Below, piece by piece: positions 24,164-33,003 of a stretch of DNA of 46,353 nucleotides. Below the pieces are notes generated by a model that was not told where the DNA came from, searched no databases, and saw only the letters and a program-made list of their open reading frames with translations. The stretch covers positions 1 through 46,353 of the forward strand of contig DDZZ01000028.1 in NCBI GenBank assembly GCA_002346535.1, read 5' to 3'. The translations under genes were made by a program, and so were the position numbers. Numbering within the stretch: the stretch's first letter is position 1; each line of letters opens with the position of its first letter. The stretch comes from Opitutales bacterium UBA2995. Its GTDB lineage: Bacteria > Verrucomicrobiota > Verrucomicrobiia > Opitutales > UBA2995.

Positions 24164-24441
24164 CCGCCTCCTTTGTGCGCTCCCTTACCCAAAAATCCAA
24201 GCACTTTATTGATTCTGTGACAGGTTATGGGAACCGGCTACAGAGTGTGTCATAGGTGTGACAGATTGTGCCACACTAGAGGAACGTTTTTCTTCGGATA
24301 AGAAGGGTGATTTTCAATTAAACCTTTTATCTGTAAGAGTTTGCGAATTATCTTGCACGGATGGCACCCGCATTGCTTATTCCCAGGTTCTACTTTTCAA
24401 AATTCGCTTTAATATTAACTAAACCCAATTGAGAAACTGCA
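24164..24441. promoter_or_regulatory. groES-groEL upstream region with repeated TGTGACAG
   Basis: 278 bases between the divergent Cdd1 and groES genes. I see no CIRCE element (TTAGCACTC-N9-GAGTGCTAA) and no convincing heat-shock sigma promoter. The octamer TGTGACAG occurs twice in the same direction (24216-24223 and 24257-24264), 41 bases apart, about four helical turns, and the second follows TGTCA in inverted order (TGTCA-taggtg-TGACA, 24248-24263). A possible sigma-70-like TTCTAC-16-TAATAT lies closer to the gene. All of this is by eye. Confidence 0.35.
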
Positions 24442-24732
24442 ATGAGTCAGATCAAACCTCTCGGAAATCGAGTACTCCTCAAGCGTATTGAGGAAGATGA
24501 ACAAATTAAGGGCGGAATCATTATTCCAGACTCCGCCAAGGAAAAACCTCAGGAAGCCGAAGTGGTCGCACTCGGAAACGGGAAAAAAGGTGATGACGGA
24601 AGTGCTCACGAATTTTCTGTGGCTATTGGTGACCGGGTTCTTACCAGCAAATATGGTGGCACTGAAGTCAAATTAGGCGATGTGGATTACATCCTCGTAG
24701 ATGAAGACGACATCCTCGGCATCGTTGCTTAA
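24442..24732 (+). CDS. groES: Co-chaperonin GroES
   Basis: 96 residues, the usual length. It caps GroEL rings. Visible: IKPLGNRVLLKRIEEDEQIK at the N-terminus, the mobile loop with KGGIIIPDSAKEKPQEAEVV, and YGGTEVKLGDVDYILVDEDD at the end. It is followed after 30 bases by groEL. The short interval contains a tandem CTTTAA repeat. No clear ribosome-binding site precedes the ATG. Confidence 0.97.
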   Translation: MSQIKPLGNRVLLKRIEEDEQIKGGIIIPDSAKEKPQEAEVVALGNGKKGDDGSAHEFSVAIGDRVLTSKYGGTEVKLGDVDYILVDEDDILGIVA

Positions 24733-24762
24733 CTTTAACTTTAACTTTAATATACTTATACT

Positions 24763-26403
24763 ATGCCTAAGCAATTAATCTTCAGCGAGAGTGCTCGCAA
24801 AAAGATCCTTAGCGGAGTTGAGGCACTTTCTCAATCGGTGAAAGTGACTCTCGGACCAAAGGGTCGTAATGTTGTAATCGATAAAAAATTCGGTTCTCCA
24901 ACTGTCACAAAAGATGGTGTTACCGTGGCCAAGGAAATTGAATTGGCCGATCCCTACGAAAACATGGGAGCCCAAATGGTTCGAGAAGTAGCCTCCAAAA
25001 CTTCTGATGCTGCCGGTGATGGAACCACCACGGCTACTGTTTTGGCCGAATCTGTATACCGCGAAGGGTTGAAAAACGTAGCAGCCGGCTCCAATCCCAT
25101 TTACCTGAAGCGTGGCATCGACAAAGCTGTTCAAGCTGCTGTGGCTGAGCTCGGCAATGTTAGCAAGTCAGTTGAAGATCGTGAAGAAGTTCGTCAAGTC
25201 GCTACTGTTTCTGCCAATTGGGATACCCAGATCGGCGACATCATTGCCGATGCGATGGACAAGGTTGGTAAGGACGGAACCATTACCGTTGAGGAAGCTA
25301 AGTCTATTGAAACCACTCTCGACGTGGTCGAAGGAATGCAGTTCGACAAAGGCTACTTGAGCCCGTATTTCGCAACTGACACTGAATCAATGGAAGCCGT
25401 CCTCGAAGACGCATACATTCTGCTGAACGAAAAGAAGATCACTAATTTACAGGACCTGTTACCACTTCTTCAGAAGGTGGCTCAATCCGGTAAGCCTTTC
25501 TTTATCATTTCTGAGGATGTTGAAGGCGAGGCTTTGGCTGCTTTGGTGGTTAACAAGATCCGTGGTACCCTGAATGTATGTGCTGTTAAAGCACCTGGAT
25601 TTGGGGAACGTCGTAAAGCGATCCTCGAAGACATTGCTATACTGACTGGTGGTAAGCTCATTACCGAGGATCTCGGAATCAAGCTCGAGAACGTTCAGGT
25701 TGAAGACTTGGGATCAGCAAAACGCATCAATGTCGATAAGGAAAACACCGTTATGATTGAAGGTGGTGGAACTGCCGCTGACATTCAGGGTCGTGTGAAG
25801 CAAATTCGTCGGCAAATCGATGAAACTACTTCCGACTACGATCGTGAAAAATTGCAAGAGCGGCTGGCTAAACTGGCTGGCGGTGTTGCTGTCATCAACG
25901 TAGGTGCTGCGACCGAGCCTGAAATGAAAGAAAAGAAGGCGCGTGTTGAAGATGCGCTTCACGCTACCCGCGCTGCGGTTGAAGAAGGTATCGTATCAGG
26001 TGGCGGTGTTGCTCTTCTCAGAGTTATCGACGCTATCGACAGCCTTGAACTGGAAGACGACGAAGAAGTTGGCGCTGCAATTGTTCGCCGTGCAGTTGAG
26101 TCTCCCATCAAGCAACTTTGTGCCAACGCCGGTATTGAAGGTGCCGTAATTGCTCAAAAAGTGATCGAGGGAGATGGGTCCTTCGGCTACAACGTAGCAA
26201 CGGATGAATACGAAGATTTGATCAAAGCCGGTGTTGTTGATCCGACCAAAGTTACTCGTACAGCGTTGCAGAATGCAGCATCTGTTGCTGGTCTCTTGCT
26301 CACCACCGAGTGTTTGATTACCGACATGCCGGAAGATAAACCAGAACCAGCTGGTGGCCATGGTCATGACCACGGTATGGGTGGAATGGGCGGTATGATG
26401 TAA
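24763..26403 (+). CDS. groEL: Chaperonin GroEL
   Basis: 546 residues. ATP-driven folding chamber. Motifs: VTLGPKGRNVVIDKKFGSPT, the nucleotide-binding DAAGDGTTTATVLAE, and EEGIVSGGGVALLR. The C-terminal tail is Gly/Met-rich and also His-containing (GGHGHDHGMGGMGGMM), longer in His than most. Single copy in the window, paired with groES; followed by a strong terminator. Confidence 0.98.
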   Translation: MPKQLIFSESARKKILSGVEALSQSVKVTLGPKGRNVVIDKKFGSPTVTKDGVTVAKEIELADPYENMGAQMVREVASKTSDAAGDGTTTATVLAESVYREGLKNVAAGSNPIYLKRGIDKAVQAAVAELGNVSKSVEDREEVRQVATVSANWDTQIGDIIADAMDKVGKDGTITVEEAKSIETTLDVVEGMQFDKGYLSPYFATDTESMEAVLEDAYILLNEKKITNLQDLLPLLQKVAQSGKPFFIISEDVEGEALAALVVNKIRGTLNVCAVKAPGFGERRKAILEDIAILTGGKLITEDLGIKLENVQVEDLGSAKRINVDKENTVMIEGGGTAADIQGRVKQIRRQIDETTSDYDREKLQERLAKLAGGVAVINVGAATEPEMKEKKARVEDALHATRAAVEEGIVSGGGVALLRVIDAIDSLELEDDEEVGAAIVRRAVESPIKQLCANAGIEGAVIAQKVIEGDGSFGYNVATDEYEDLIKAGVVDPTKVTRTALQNAASVAGLLLTTECLITDMPEDKPEPAGGHGHDHGMGGMGGMM

Positions 26404-26428
26404 TCAGTCAAGTAATTCACTTATTTCA

Positions 26429-26460
26429 AAAAGGCCCTTTCCGAAGAAAGGGCCTTTTTT
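26429..26460 (+). terminator. Rho-independent terminator of groES-groEL
   Basis: Stem AAGGCCCTTTC / GAAAGGGCCTT with tetraloop CGAA and a run of T, 28 bases after the groEL stop. The A-rich 5' side allows it to work also for the converging SDR gene. Confidence 0.92.
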
Positions 26461-26484
26461 ATGAAAGTTTTTTCTGGTCACCCG

Positions 26485-27165
26485 TTATTGAGGCATGGTC
26501 AGCGATTGACCATTATTGGCGGTAGATATGGCTAAAATGTAGGGTACGGCTTGTTGGGCCCATTGTGTTGCATTGGGATAACTGCTTGCTCCTGCTCCAA
26601 AGCAACTTTGCAGCATATCGGTATTGACTATTCCGGGGTTCAACGGGATGCAGGCCATACCACGAGGCAGTTCCTGTGCCATGGCCTTGCTGAGACCTTC
26701 CATGGCCCACTTGGAAGCGCAGTAGGGTGCAACTTCAGGGCTCGTGCTGCGTCCCCACCCCGAGCTGAGATTGAGGATGATTCCAGACTCTTTTTTAACC
26801 ATCGCCGGAACGAAAGCTTTGATACAGTGAAAAACTCCGGTGATGTTCACATCGAAAAGGTTTCTGACCTCGTTTTCTTCCAGTTCCCAAAGAGGAGCGT
26901 TGGAATTCATGAGGGCGGCATTATTGATAAGGATATCTGGAGGGCCAAATTGTTGAGCTATGGATTCTGCCCAGTTTGTGATTTGGTCAAAATTGGTAAC
27001 GTCAATTGCCTCAAAAATGTGTTCTGGAAAACTTTCAGATAACGACTGAATTCCATGTTTTGATCTCCCGCATCCGAATACCTGATTACCTTCACAGATA
27101 AAGCCTTCTACCAGTGCACGACCCAATCCACGAGTTGCACCTGTAACCACGATCTTTTTACTCAT
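26485..27165 (-). CDS. Short-chain dehydrogenase/reductase
   Basis: 226 residues of the classical SDR family. NAD(P)-binding TGATRGLG at 8-15, NNAA at 81-84, catalytic Ser near 134-135 (LNLSSGWGRS), Tyr148 and Lys152 (YCASK). The C-terminal part is shorter than in typical 250-residue SDRs and ends soon after the NPGIVNTDM segment. Substrate cannot be told. It may share the bidirectional terminator with groEL; nothing upstream suggests an operon. Confidence 0.88.
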   Translation of the reverse strand: MSKKIVVTGATRGLGRALVEGFICEGNQVFGCGRSKHGIQSLSESFPEHIFEAIDVTNFDQITNWAESIAQQFGPPDILINNAALMNSNAPLWELEENEVRNLFDVNITGVFHCIKAFVPAMVKKESGIILNLSSGWGRSTSPEVAPYCASKWAMEGLSKAMAQELPRGMACIPLNPGIVNTDMLQSCFGAGASSYPNATQWAQQAVPYILAISTANNGQSLTMPQ

Positions 27166-27300
27166 ACCCAGGATTGAAAGTTACGTTGACGTGTTAATAA
27201 CTGATTTTCTCAAAATCGCTGTCTTCTGCAAGATTTTAAAATTCGTGTTGATGTCCGCAAATACAAATGGGAGTCCCAAAAAATAGCAGGGTGTAAGGGC

Positions 27301-27680
27301 CTAGAATCTTGGATGAGGCTGCCTCGGTGCATCCGCTGGCACGGCCCAAGCTTCATTTCCTGTCCAACCGAAGTGTATGTTTTGACCTTCGATTTCTTGC
27401 ACCGCTTCTAGCGAGCTGGTATCCGCCTTTGCAGGTATTCAATCCGTATATTGGGTCCACGATCATTCAGGTGATAGCTCCAATGAAACTGAGGCACTTC
27501 GTTTTGCAGCCATTGTTTGTGGCCACCATCTGCCTTGATGAATGCGGCGATCAGTCTTTCCCCTCCGTTTTGACTATGATCTTCAGGTATCTGGTCAAGC
27601 CTGTTCTCGAGATCGGGTTTGGGTGCTTGGCAAGCTAGCCTAAGGGAAATGAATAGACCAGCCGCTATATTGAAAAATGT
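27301..27680 (-). pseudogene. Decayed small lipoprotein-like gene
   Basis: One frame without any start codon is open from about 27680. It begins as a lipoprotein-type signal (FFNIAAGLFISLRLAC), continues PKPDLENRLDQIPEDHSQNG and QWLQNEVPQFHWSYHLNDRG, and stops at TAG 27410-27408. A single-frame shift just before restores a second stretch (EAVQEIEGQNIHFGWTGNEA) to TAG at 27301. The two pieces look like one protein of about 125 residues that has lost its start and suffered a frameshift. No family recognised. The rest of 27166-27733 shows nothing I can support. Confidence 0.45.
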
Positions 27681-27733
27681 TACGAGGTATTAACGTTTTG
27701 ATTTTGTAAGGATGCATCTGCCAATTCGTTCAA

Positions 27734-28615
27734 TCATTGAGGCAAAAATAATCGGCATTCATTAATCATATTAGATGCCAGTTCCCTTGCCTTGATTCCC
27801 AGTTGCTTTTGTTCCTCCTGATAGTGTTTCCGGCCGGCTGGGGTTTCAATTGCGATGGGTTCAAAGCCATAGCTTCGCAAATCATAGGGACTTGCCCGCA
27901 TATCCAGTTCCCGGGCCTCAATTGCCATGCAAAAACAATCTGCCATCAATTCACTACTGATCCACGGGTGTAATTTATAACTCCATTTGAACAGATCCAT
28001 GTTAAAATGGATACAGCCGAAGTGCTCATTTACATGTCGCTCACTACTTTGTGGTTGTATGTGGTTCAGCGGTCTTGCCAGTTTTGAAAAAAATCGAAAT
28101 GCGTCGTAGTGAGTGCAGCGGAGAGGTTGGGATTTAACCATCTGTTGAATTTCCAAAGCTGGAAGGCGTAACGGTGTATCCTGATGTCGGATACTATCAG
28201 TTTGATAAACCATCGCCCATTCATGCATTCCGTAGCAATGGTGGAGACTCTGTTGATTCTGGGCAGATTGTAACAGGCCTTCGACCCACTTGATGAGGCT
28301 AATTTCTCTTTCGGTGATGCTTTCCAGATTCAGATAGATTCCCGATTCCGATTTGGAGTAGCGATTGTCTTTTAGAAACCGTTCAGCTGCGGCTCCTTCC
28401 AAATCATATCCAACTGGAGGATGCCACTCGGATACTATGCGCTTGTTGCACTGATAATATTCGAATAGAAAATCGTAAACCGGATGACGATTTCGCGTTT
28501 CCCGTCTTTTTCGAAACGCGTTCAGCCAAGGTGATATCTTCTCCTCGTGGGCTTCTGCTCGTTGCAACCAGTCCGTGAGTGGCAGCATTTGTTGTTCTGT
28601 CGAGTAGATAAGCAT
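27734..28615 (-). CDS. Protein of the family annotated as 3-methyladenine DNA glycosylase
   Basis: 293 residues from ATG 28615; the frame is open to 28747 but the added N-terminus is not part of the family as I know it, and ATG 28588 is another option. Conserved-looking blocks: RHPVYDFLFEYY, CYGMHEWAMVYQ, RHQDTPLRLP, RCTHYDAFRFFSKLARPLN, HFNMDLFKWSYKLHPWISSE, LDMRASPYDLRSYGFEPIAI. These match large-genome bacterial proteins labelled 3-methyladenine DNA glycosylase. No helix-hairpin-helix or AAG-type motif is visible, so the label should be treated with caution. Many His, Asp and Cys residues in these blocks suggest a metal enzyme. Confidence 0.7.
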   Translation of the reverse strand: MLIYSTEQQMLPLTDWLQRAEAHEEKISPWLNAFRKRRETRNRHPVYDFLFEYYQCNKRIVSEWHPPVGYDLEGAAAERFLKDNRYSKSESGIYLNLESITEREISLIKWVEGLLQSAQNQQSLHHCYGMHEWAMVYQTDSIRHQDTPLRLPALEIQQMVKSQPLRCTHYDAFRFFSKLARPLNHIQPQSSERHVNEHFGCIHFNMDLFKWSYKLHPWISSELMADCFCMAIEARELDMRASPYDLRSYGFEPIAIETPAGRKHYQEEQKQLGIKARELASNMINECRLFLPQ

Positions 28616-28854
28616 TAATTGACGGAGGTATCTGTCAGTCTTTGAGGTTTTCCGTTTTGGAAAGGGTTTGTACTTTTGCGGATTGCCACAATCCCAAAAA
28701 TTTTGAACAGATAAATTACCTGACCCATAGTAAAAACAAGAATTCAACGTTTGACCATCTCAATTGGATTGTGAGGATATCCGCAACTTGGAGTACGAAT
28801 ATCAGGGTTCAACTTTCGCCTACCAATTAAATCAATCCCAGTTTAAACGATTTC

Positions 28855-30402
28855 ATGAGTGTCCAGTTGTGCATCGACGAGGATAGTAGCGGCATTGCGG
28901 ATAACTCCTATTCCATTAGGGGATGGTTGTTGGCGGACTATCCCATAGAATCCATTGTCGCCCAAACGGAATCGGGTGATCTTGTTGGAGTTGCATATGG
29001 TCATAAACGACCCGATGTTTACAAAGCCCATCCTCAATCACTCGTTGGAGAATCCTGTGGATTCTTCGTTCAACTAACTGATGTTCAGCCGGACCAGAAA
29101 TTGATTTTTTGGATCAATGATAAAGAGGATGTCTGGCACCGGATTGATTTAGCGGTTGCCTCTCGTGAACCTCAGACTCTTGGCCGCGAACCGGCAATTT
29201 TTGAGAATCCGGTTCCCTATCAGATTACAGAATTCAATCAACTCGGGGAGAGAGATTCCATAGAAGATAATGTGAAAAGTTGGCTGGAGCGTGCCCCTCG
29301 TCTCCGTTTGCGGATCGATTTGATCAACCGTTGCAATTTGCGCTGTGTTATGTGTCACTACAACAATCCGGCTTACACTAGCAAGCCTCGCAAAATTGTC
29401 ACGCTGGAGGACTTTATCGCCTTCTTTGAACCCGTTGGCAATTACGTCCACGAGGCTCTGTTGTCCTGTGCGGATGAACCGTTATTGGCCCCGTCGTTTA
29501 TAGATGTTTTGTACTATTTGGCGGAGAATTTTCCGCATGTCACTATGAGTTTTTGCACCAACGCCATGCTGTTTGATGCAAAGGTTCAGAAAGCTGTGAT
29601 CGAAACCGGAGTTTCGAGGGTGATGGCTTCATTCGATGGGGTTGTGCCGGAGACATTTGAGAGTATCCGCAAAGGTGCGAAATACAAAAGAGTGCTGGGG
29701 AATTTGGTTAATTTCTCGCGACTGAAAAAAGCTGCCAATGTTGGTTGGCCTGAGTTGCAGATGAATTTTGTAATGATTAGGTCGAATATTCATGAGGGCC
29801 CCGCATTTGTTGAAGCCGCTGGCCGGCTGGGTGCAGGTTCCATGGACTTTCACCATGCTGTTCCAACCTGCGGAATTGATATGGGCGAGGAAAAATTGGA
29901 AAATCATCCGGATCTTTTTAACCATTATAGAAGAGAAATCCTCCAGGCTGCATACCGCTTGAATATCAAAAGCTTTATGCCGGATGAATTACCGGGGGAT
30001 AATTCCGAGTTTACCGCGGAAGAAATTCCGGTGGACTTTGGCCCATTCGATCAGGTTTTCGAAGAACACAAGCTCGACATGCCGGAGCTGAACAATCCCA
30101 AAAGTCCAGCAGGGGAGCATTCATATGGAATCGGAGAAAATTATCCTGACCTTTTTTGCGAGCTTCCTTTTACCGAATTGTATGTTGTCGATCAGGAAAT
30201 CGTCCGGCCCTGTCCTTACCAGCAGCGCGTTGCCGTTCCTTTGGCCAACTATCCGGATCTGATGTCGATTTACTTCGGTAAGGAGTTCTCCGAACTGCGT
30301 GAGGCCATGTTTACTGAGGAAGGTGATCCCGGTTGCGAGAATTGCCCGCTCAAAAAGGGTCAGCTTACGGTCGTTCCAACTGAAGAGCTAGCGACGCCTT
30401 AA
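28855..30402 (+). CDS. Radical SAM protein with an extra N-terminal beta domain and SPASM-like end
   Basis: 515 residues. Residues 1-110 form a domain seen also in sugar-related enzymes (IRGWLLADYPIESIVAQTES, GHKRPDVYKAHPQ, GFFVQL). Residues about 150-350 are a radical SAM barrel with the 4Fe-4S motif C160-N-L-R-C164-V-M-C167 (INRCNLRCVMCHYNN) and the SAM-side SCADEPLLAPSF. The C-terminal region has RPCPYQ and GCENCPLK, like a SPASM/twitch auxiliary cluster site. It likely modifies a peptide or a carbohydrate-linked substrate; none is evident nearby. It stands alone, divergent from the previous gene and converging with the zinc permease. Confidence 0.82.
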   Translation: MSVQLCIDEDSSGIADNSYSIRGWLLADYPIESIVAQTESGDLVGVAYGHKRPDVYKAHPQSLVGESCGFFVQLTDVQPDQKLIFWINDKEDVWHRIDLAVASREPQTLGREPAIFENPVPYQITEFNQLGERDSIEDNVKSWLERAPRLRLRIDLINRCNLRCVMCHYNNPAYTSKPRKIVTLEDFIAFFEPVGNYVHEALLSCADEPLLAPSFIDVLYYLAENFPHVTMSFCTNAMLFDAKVQKAVIETGVSRVMASFDGVVPETFESIRKGAKYKRVLGNLVNFSRLKKAANVGWPELQMNFVMIRSNIHEGPAFVEAAGRLGAGSMDFHHAVPTCGIDMGEEKLENHPDLFNHYRREILQAAYRLNIKSFMPDELPGDNSEFTAEEIPVDFGPFDQVFEEHKLDMPELNNPKSPAGEHSYGIGENYPDLFCELPFTELYVVDQEIVRPCPYQQRVAVPLANYPDLMSIYFGKEFSELREAMFTEEGDPGCENCPLKKGQLTVVPTEELATP

Positions 30403-30408
30403 CGGTCT

Positions 30409-31242
30409 TTATTTACCTTTAACAACCAAGCTTATCAAATAGGTCACCGCCGCCAACAGTATTATCACTGGTCCCGTCGGAAAATCAGCGTAATAACTGA
30501 CAATAATACCAGACACATTGAATAGGATGCAAATAGCGCTTGCTCCTACCATCATGTGCCAGAGTTTTTTTGAGGACAATCCAGCGATTGCCGCGGGCAA
30601 GGTTAGTAGAGATATCACCATAACGATGCCTACGGTGCTCACGAGTAATACAATGGTAACTGCCGTTAAAATCAGCGTGAGTTGATAAAGTGATTTTGCA
30701 TTCAGGCCTCGTAGTTCAGCAAATTCCTCATCAAAGCAGAGCGCCACTATGGATTTATACTTAAGGGTAGTTATTGCGACGACTGCTAAAGCCAAGGCAG
30801 CAACCAGATACAAATCGATACTGGAGATCATCAAAATATCTCCAAACAGGTAGGCCATTGGATCTACGTATTGCGGGGTTTTGAAAATGAAAATCAGGCC
30901 AGCCGCCATTCCCAAGGACCAGATCGCTCCAATAAGGGTATCTTCCTGAGCTTTGTAGTGCACGCTTACCCAACCTACAAGCCCGGCTGCGATGATTCCA
31001 GCGAGGAGGGCGCCCAAAGTCGGATGAAACCACTCCCAGCCCAATTTAAAATTTGCAAACAGAGCGAACCCAATTCCACCTAGGACTGCATGGGCGATCG
31101 CCGCGGCCAAGTAGGTGATACGTCGTGCTACAACCAGGCTGCCTATCGTACCAAAGGGGATACTTGCGACTAGCCCAAGCAAGAGGGTTAGTCGCATAAA
31201 TCCGAGCGATTCATCGAAGAAGATGTTTAGGACTGCTAACAT
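30409..31242 (-). CDS. znuB: Metal (zinc-type) ABC transporter permease
   Basis: 277-residue ABC-3 family permease with eight to nine hydrophobic segments. Typical blocks: GTIGSLVVARRITYLAAAIA followed by HAVLGG, FDEEFAELRGLNAKSLYQL, and STVGIVMVISLLTLPAAIAG. Third gene of a binding protein-ATPase-permease run; 75 bases follow the ATPase gene before its ATG. Unlike the manganese-type locus it has a single permease and no DtxR domain. The symbol is given by context and family, not by tested specificity. Confidence 0.85.
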   Translation of the reverse strand: MLAVLNIFFDESLGFMRLTLLLGLVASIPFGTIGSLVVARRITYLAAAIAHAVLGGIGFALFANFKLGWEWFHPTLGALLAGIIAAGLVGWVSVHYKAQEDTLIGAIWSLGMAAGLIFIFKTPQYVDPMAYLFGDILMISSIDLYLVAALALAVVAITTLKYKSIVALCFDEEFAELRGLNAKSLYQLTLILTAVTIVLLVSTVGIVMVISLLTLPAAIAGLSSKKLWHMMVGASAICILFNVSGIIVSYYADFPTGPVIILLAAVTYLISLVVKGK

Positions 31243-31317
31243 GCGTGTTAGTTCTTCTAAATTCTTGTGTTACTTATGGCCATATCCAATTTGTCCTCAT
31301 CCTTCTAAAACCCCGAA

Positions 31318-32079
31318 TCAATGGTGGTGGCCATGCTCCAAATCATGCCCATGAATAATGCGTCGAGGACTGGATCCATAGAGTTCCTCTATCAACGCTG
31401 CTGAGATCGATTCAGTAGGATGGGTATGCACCTGTCTGTTTACACAGAGCACCTGTTTAACGGCCCCGGAAACAAAACCCAGGTCGTGGGAGACCATGAT
31501 AATTTTCATTGCTGGATGGAACTTGTTCAGGGTTTCAAGAAGCCGGTCTTCCAATGTCAGGTCTAGATTTGCAGTTGGTTCATCCAATAAGAGTATAGAT
31601 GGTTTGGATACAATTGCTCGTGCAATAAGCACTCGTTGTTTTTGTCCTCCGGATAGAGTTGAAAATTGTCGGTCGGCGAATTCTGACATTTCCACTGCGG
31701 TCAGTGCGTTGTTAATCGAATTTTCGTATTCATTCTTGGAAAGATTCGGTTTCTTCGAGGTTGTTAGTCCCATTTCTACAACTTCCTGAACCGTGATAGG
31801 AAACTTGGCATTAAACTGCAGGTACTGCGGCATGTAACCAATTTGCCCTCTCGATTTTCTAGGAGAATCGCCCATCACCATGATAGAACCGACATCAGGT
31901 TCTTCCAATCCCAAAATAAGTTTTAAGAGAGTTGTTTTCCCTCCACCGTTGGGACCAACGATACAGAGTGGCTCTCCGGTTTCGATGTCAAAGTCCGCTT
32001 CGATGAGCACTTCCGTATTACCAAAGGACTTGGATACCTTTTGAAAACATATCAGCGGTTCTTCTATCGGCATCGCCAT
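31318..32079 (-). CDS. znuC: Metal (zinc-type) ABC transporter ATPase with His-rich tail
   Basis: 253 residues with Walker A GPNGGGKTT, signature LSGGQKQR, Walker B LLLDEPTANLD and H-loop VSHD. The protein ends with HGHDLEHGHHH, a His-rich tail fit for metal binding. The ATG at 32079 directly follows the stop of the binding-protein gene (TAA then ATG), so translation is probably coupled; a second ATG two codons later is an alternative start. Confidence 0.9.
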   Translation of the reverse strand: MAMPIEEPLICFQKVSKSFGNTEVLIEADFDIETGEPLCIVGPNGGGKTTLLKLILGLEEPDVGSIMVMGDSPRKSRGQIGYMPQYLQFNAKFPITVQEVVEMGLTTSKKPNLSKNEYENSINNALTAVEMSEFADRQFSTLSGGQKQRVLIARAIVSKPSILLLDEPTANLDLTLEDRLLETLNKFHPAMKIIMVSHDLGFVSGAVKQVLCVNRQVHTHPTESISAALIEELYGSSPRRIIHGHDLEHGHHH

Positions 32080-32952
32080 TTAAAAACTTTTGGAGATGGA
32101 TTCCCCCATGTGGAGCAAATTTTCCACATAATTTTCTGCAAGTGGATCGATACCCATAACAGTTCCGCCAATTGAATCTGCTATTGCTTTTGCCGATTTT
32201 CTATCAAACTGAGGCTGAACAAAGATGATTTTGGCATTGTGGACCTTTATCGAACGAATCAAATATTGAAGTTGTTTTGGACTTGGTTGTTTTCCGCGTA
32301 TCTCCACAGTCTCTTGGCGAAGTCCGTATCGGTTCAAGAAATATCCGAATGCCGGGTGGTATACAAAAACGGTGTTTCCTGCAAAGGGCTTAAGCATTTG
32401 CGACAGTTTCTCATCCGTCTCCCTTAAAAATCTTCTAAACCCACTCAGGTTTTTATTCAGCAGTTCTTCTTTGTCGGGTAATAACTCCTTTAAGGCGCGG
32501 TAGTAATGTTGCAGTTGCACAATTACCAAACCTGGGCTCAGCCAAATATGGGGATCGGTGATGTGGGGGTGGGGAGAATCATTTTCAAGATGACCGTGAG
32601 AATGATCCTCAATTGAGCGCTTTCTTATACCGAGACTCGTATCTATGAATTGAATACTATGCGTTTGCCGTTGTAATTTGGCAATAATTGGCTCCTCCAT
32701 GGGGATCCCCATCAAAAAATAAACCTCAGCCTGCATAGCCCCTGCCAATAGACGCGGTGTGAGCGAAAAAGTATTGGGGCTTTGGCTCGGTTTCAATAGA
32801 ACCATAACATCCACTTCCTCTCCCGCTATAGCTTGCACAAATGTCTTTTGAGGGGGAATGGACACCATGATTTTTGGCTTGGTGGCTCCGTTCGACAGGG
32901 TGAAGCAAAATGCCGCCAAAGATATGAAGGATGTCTGTTTGAAAAAGCGCAT
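32080..32952 (-). CDS. znuA: Zinc-type ABC transporter substrate-binding protein
   Basis: 290 residues from ATG 32952 (the frame is open to 32997). Signal peptide of about 20 residues. A short His-rich insertion (EDHSHGHLENDSPHPH) precedes the ligand block TDPHIWLSP, as in zinc binders of the ZnuA type. Later FVQPQFDRKSAKAIADSIGG and GIDPLAEN match that branch. The first ligand position, usually His in SPHTF, reads Asn60 (QSPNTFSLTP). Zinc is the best guess; the substitution leaves some doubt about affinity. Confidence 0.87.
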   Translation of the reverse strand: MRFFKQTSFISLAAFCFTLSNGATKPKIMVSIPPQKTFVQAIAGEEVDVMVLLKPSQSPNTFSLTPRLLAGAMQAEVYFLMGIPMEEPIIAKLQRQTHSIQFIDTSLGIRKRSIEDHSHGHLENDSPHPHITDPHIWLSPGLVIVQLQHYYRALKELLPDKEELLNKNLSGFRRFLRETDEKLSQMLKPFAGNTVFVYHPAFGYFLNRYGLRQETVEIRGKQPSPKQLQYLIRSIKVHNAKIIFVQPQFDRKSAKAIADSIGGTVMGIDPLAENYVENLLHMGESISKSF

Positions 32953-33003
32953 GGTCTTTGGTTGTATTATAGAAAACCTGTCAAACCATGCAAACATGCT
33001 CTA

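Noticed and set aside
24340..24390. Possible heat-shock sigma promoter CTTGCA ... CCCGCAT upstream of groES
   Set aside because: The space between the two blocks is about 9 bases, too short for a sigma-32-type promoter.
24170..24441. CIRCE element
   Set aside because: No TTAGCACTC or its inverted partner could be found by eye in this interval.
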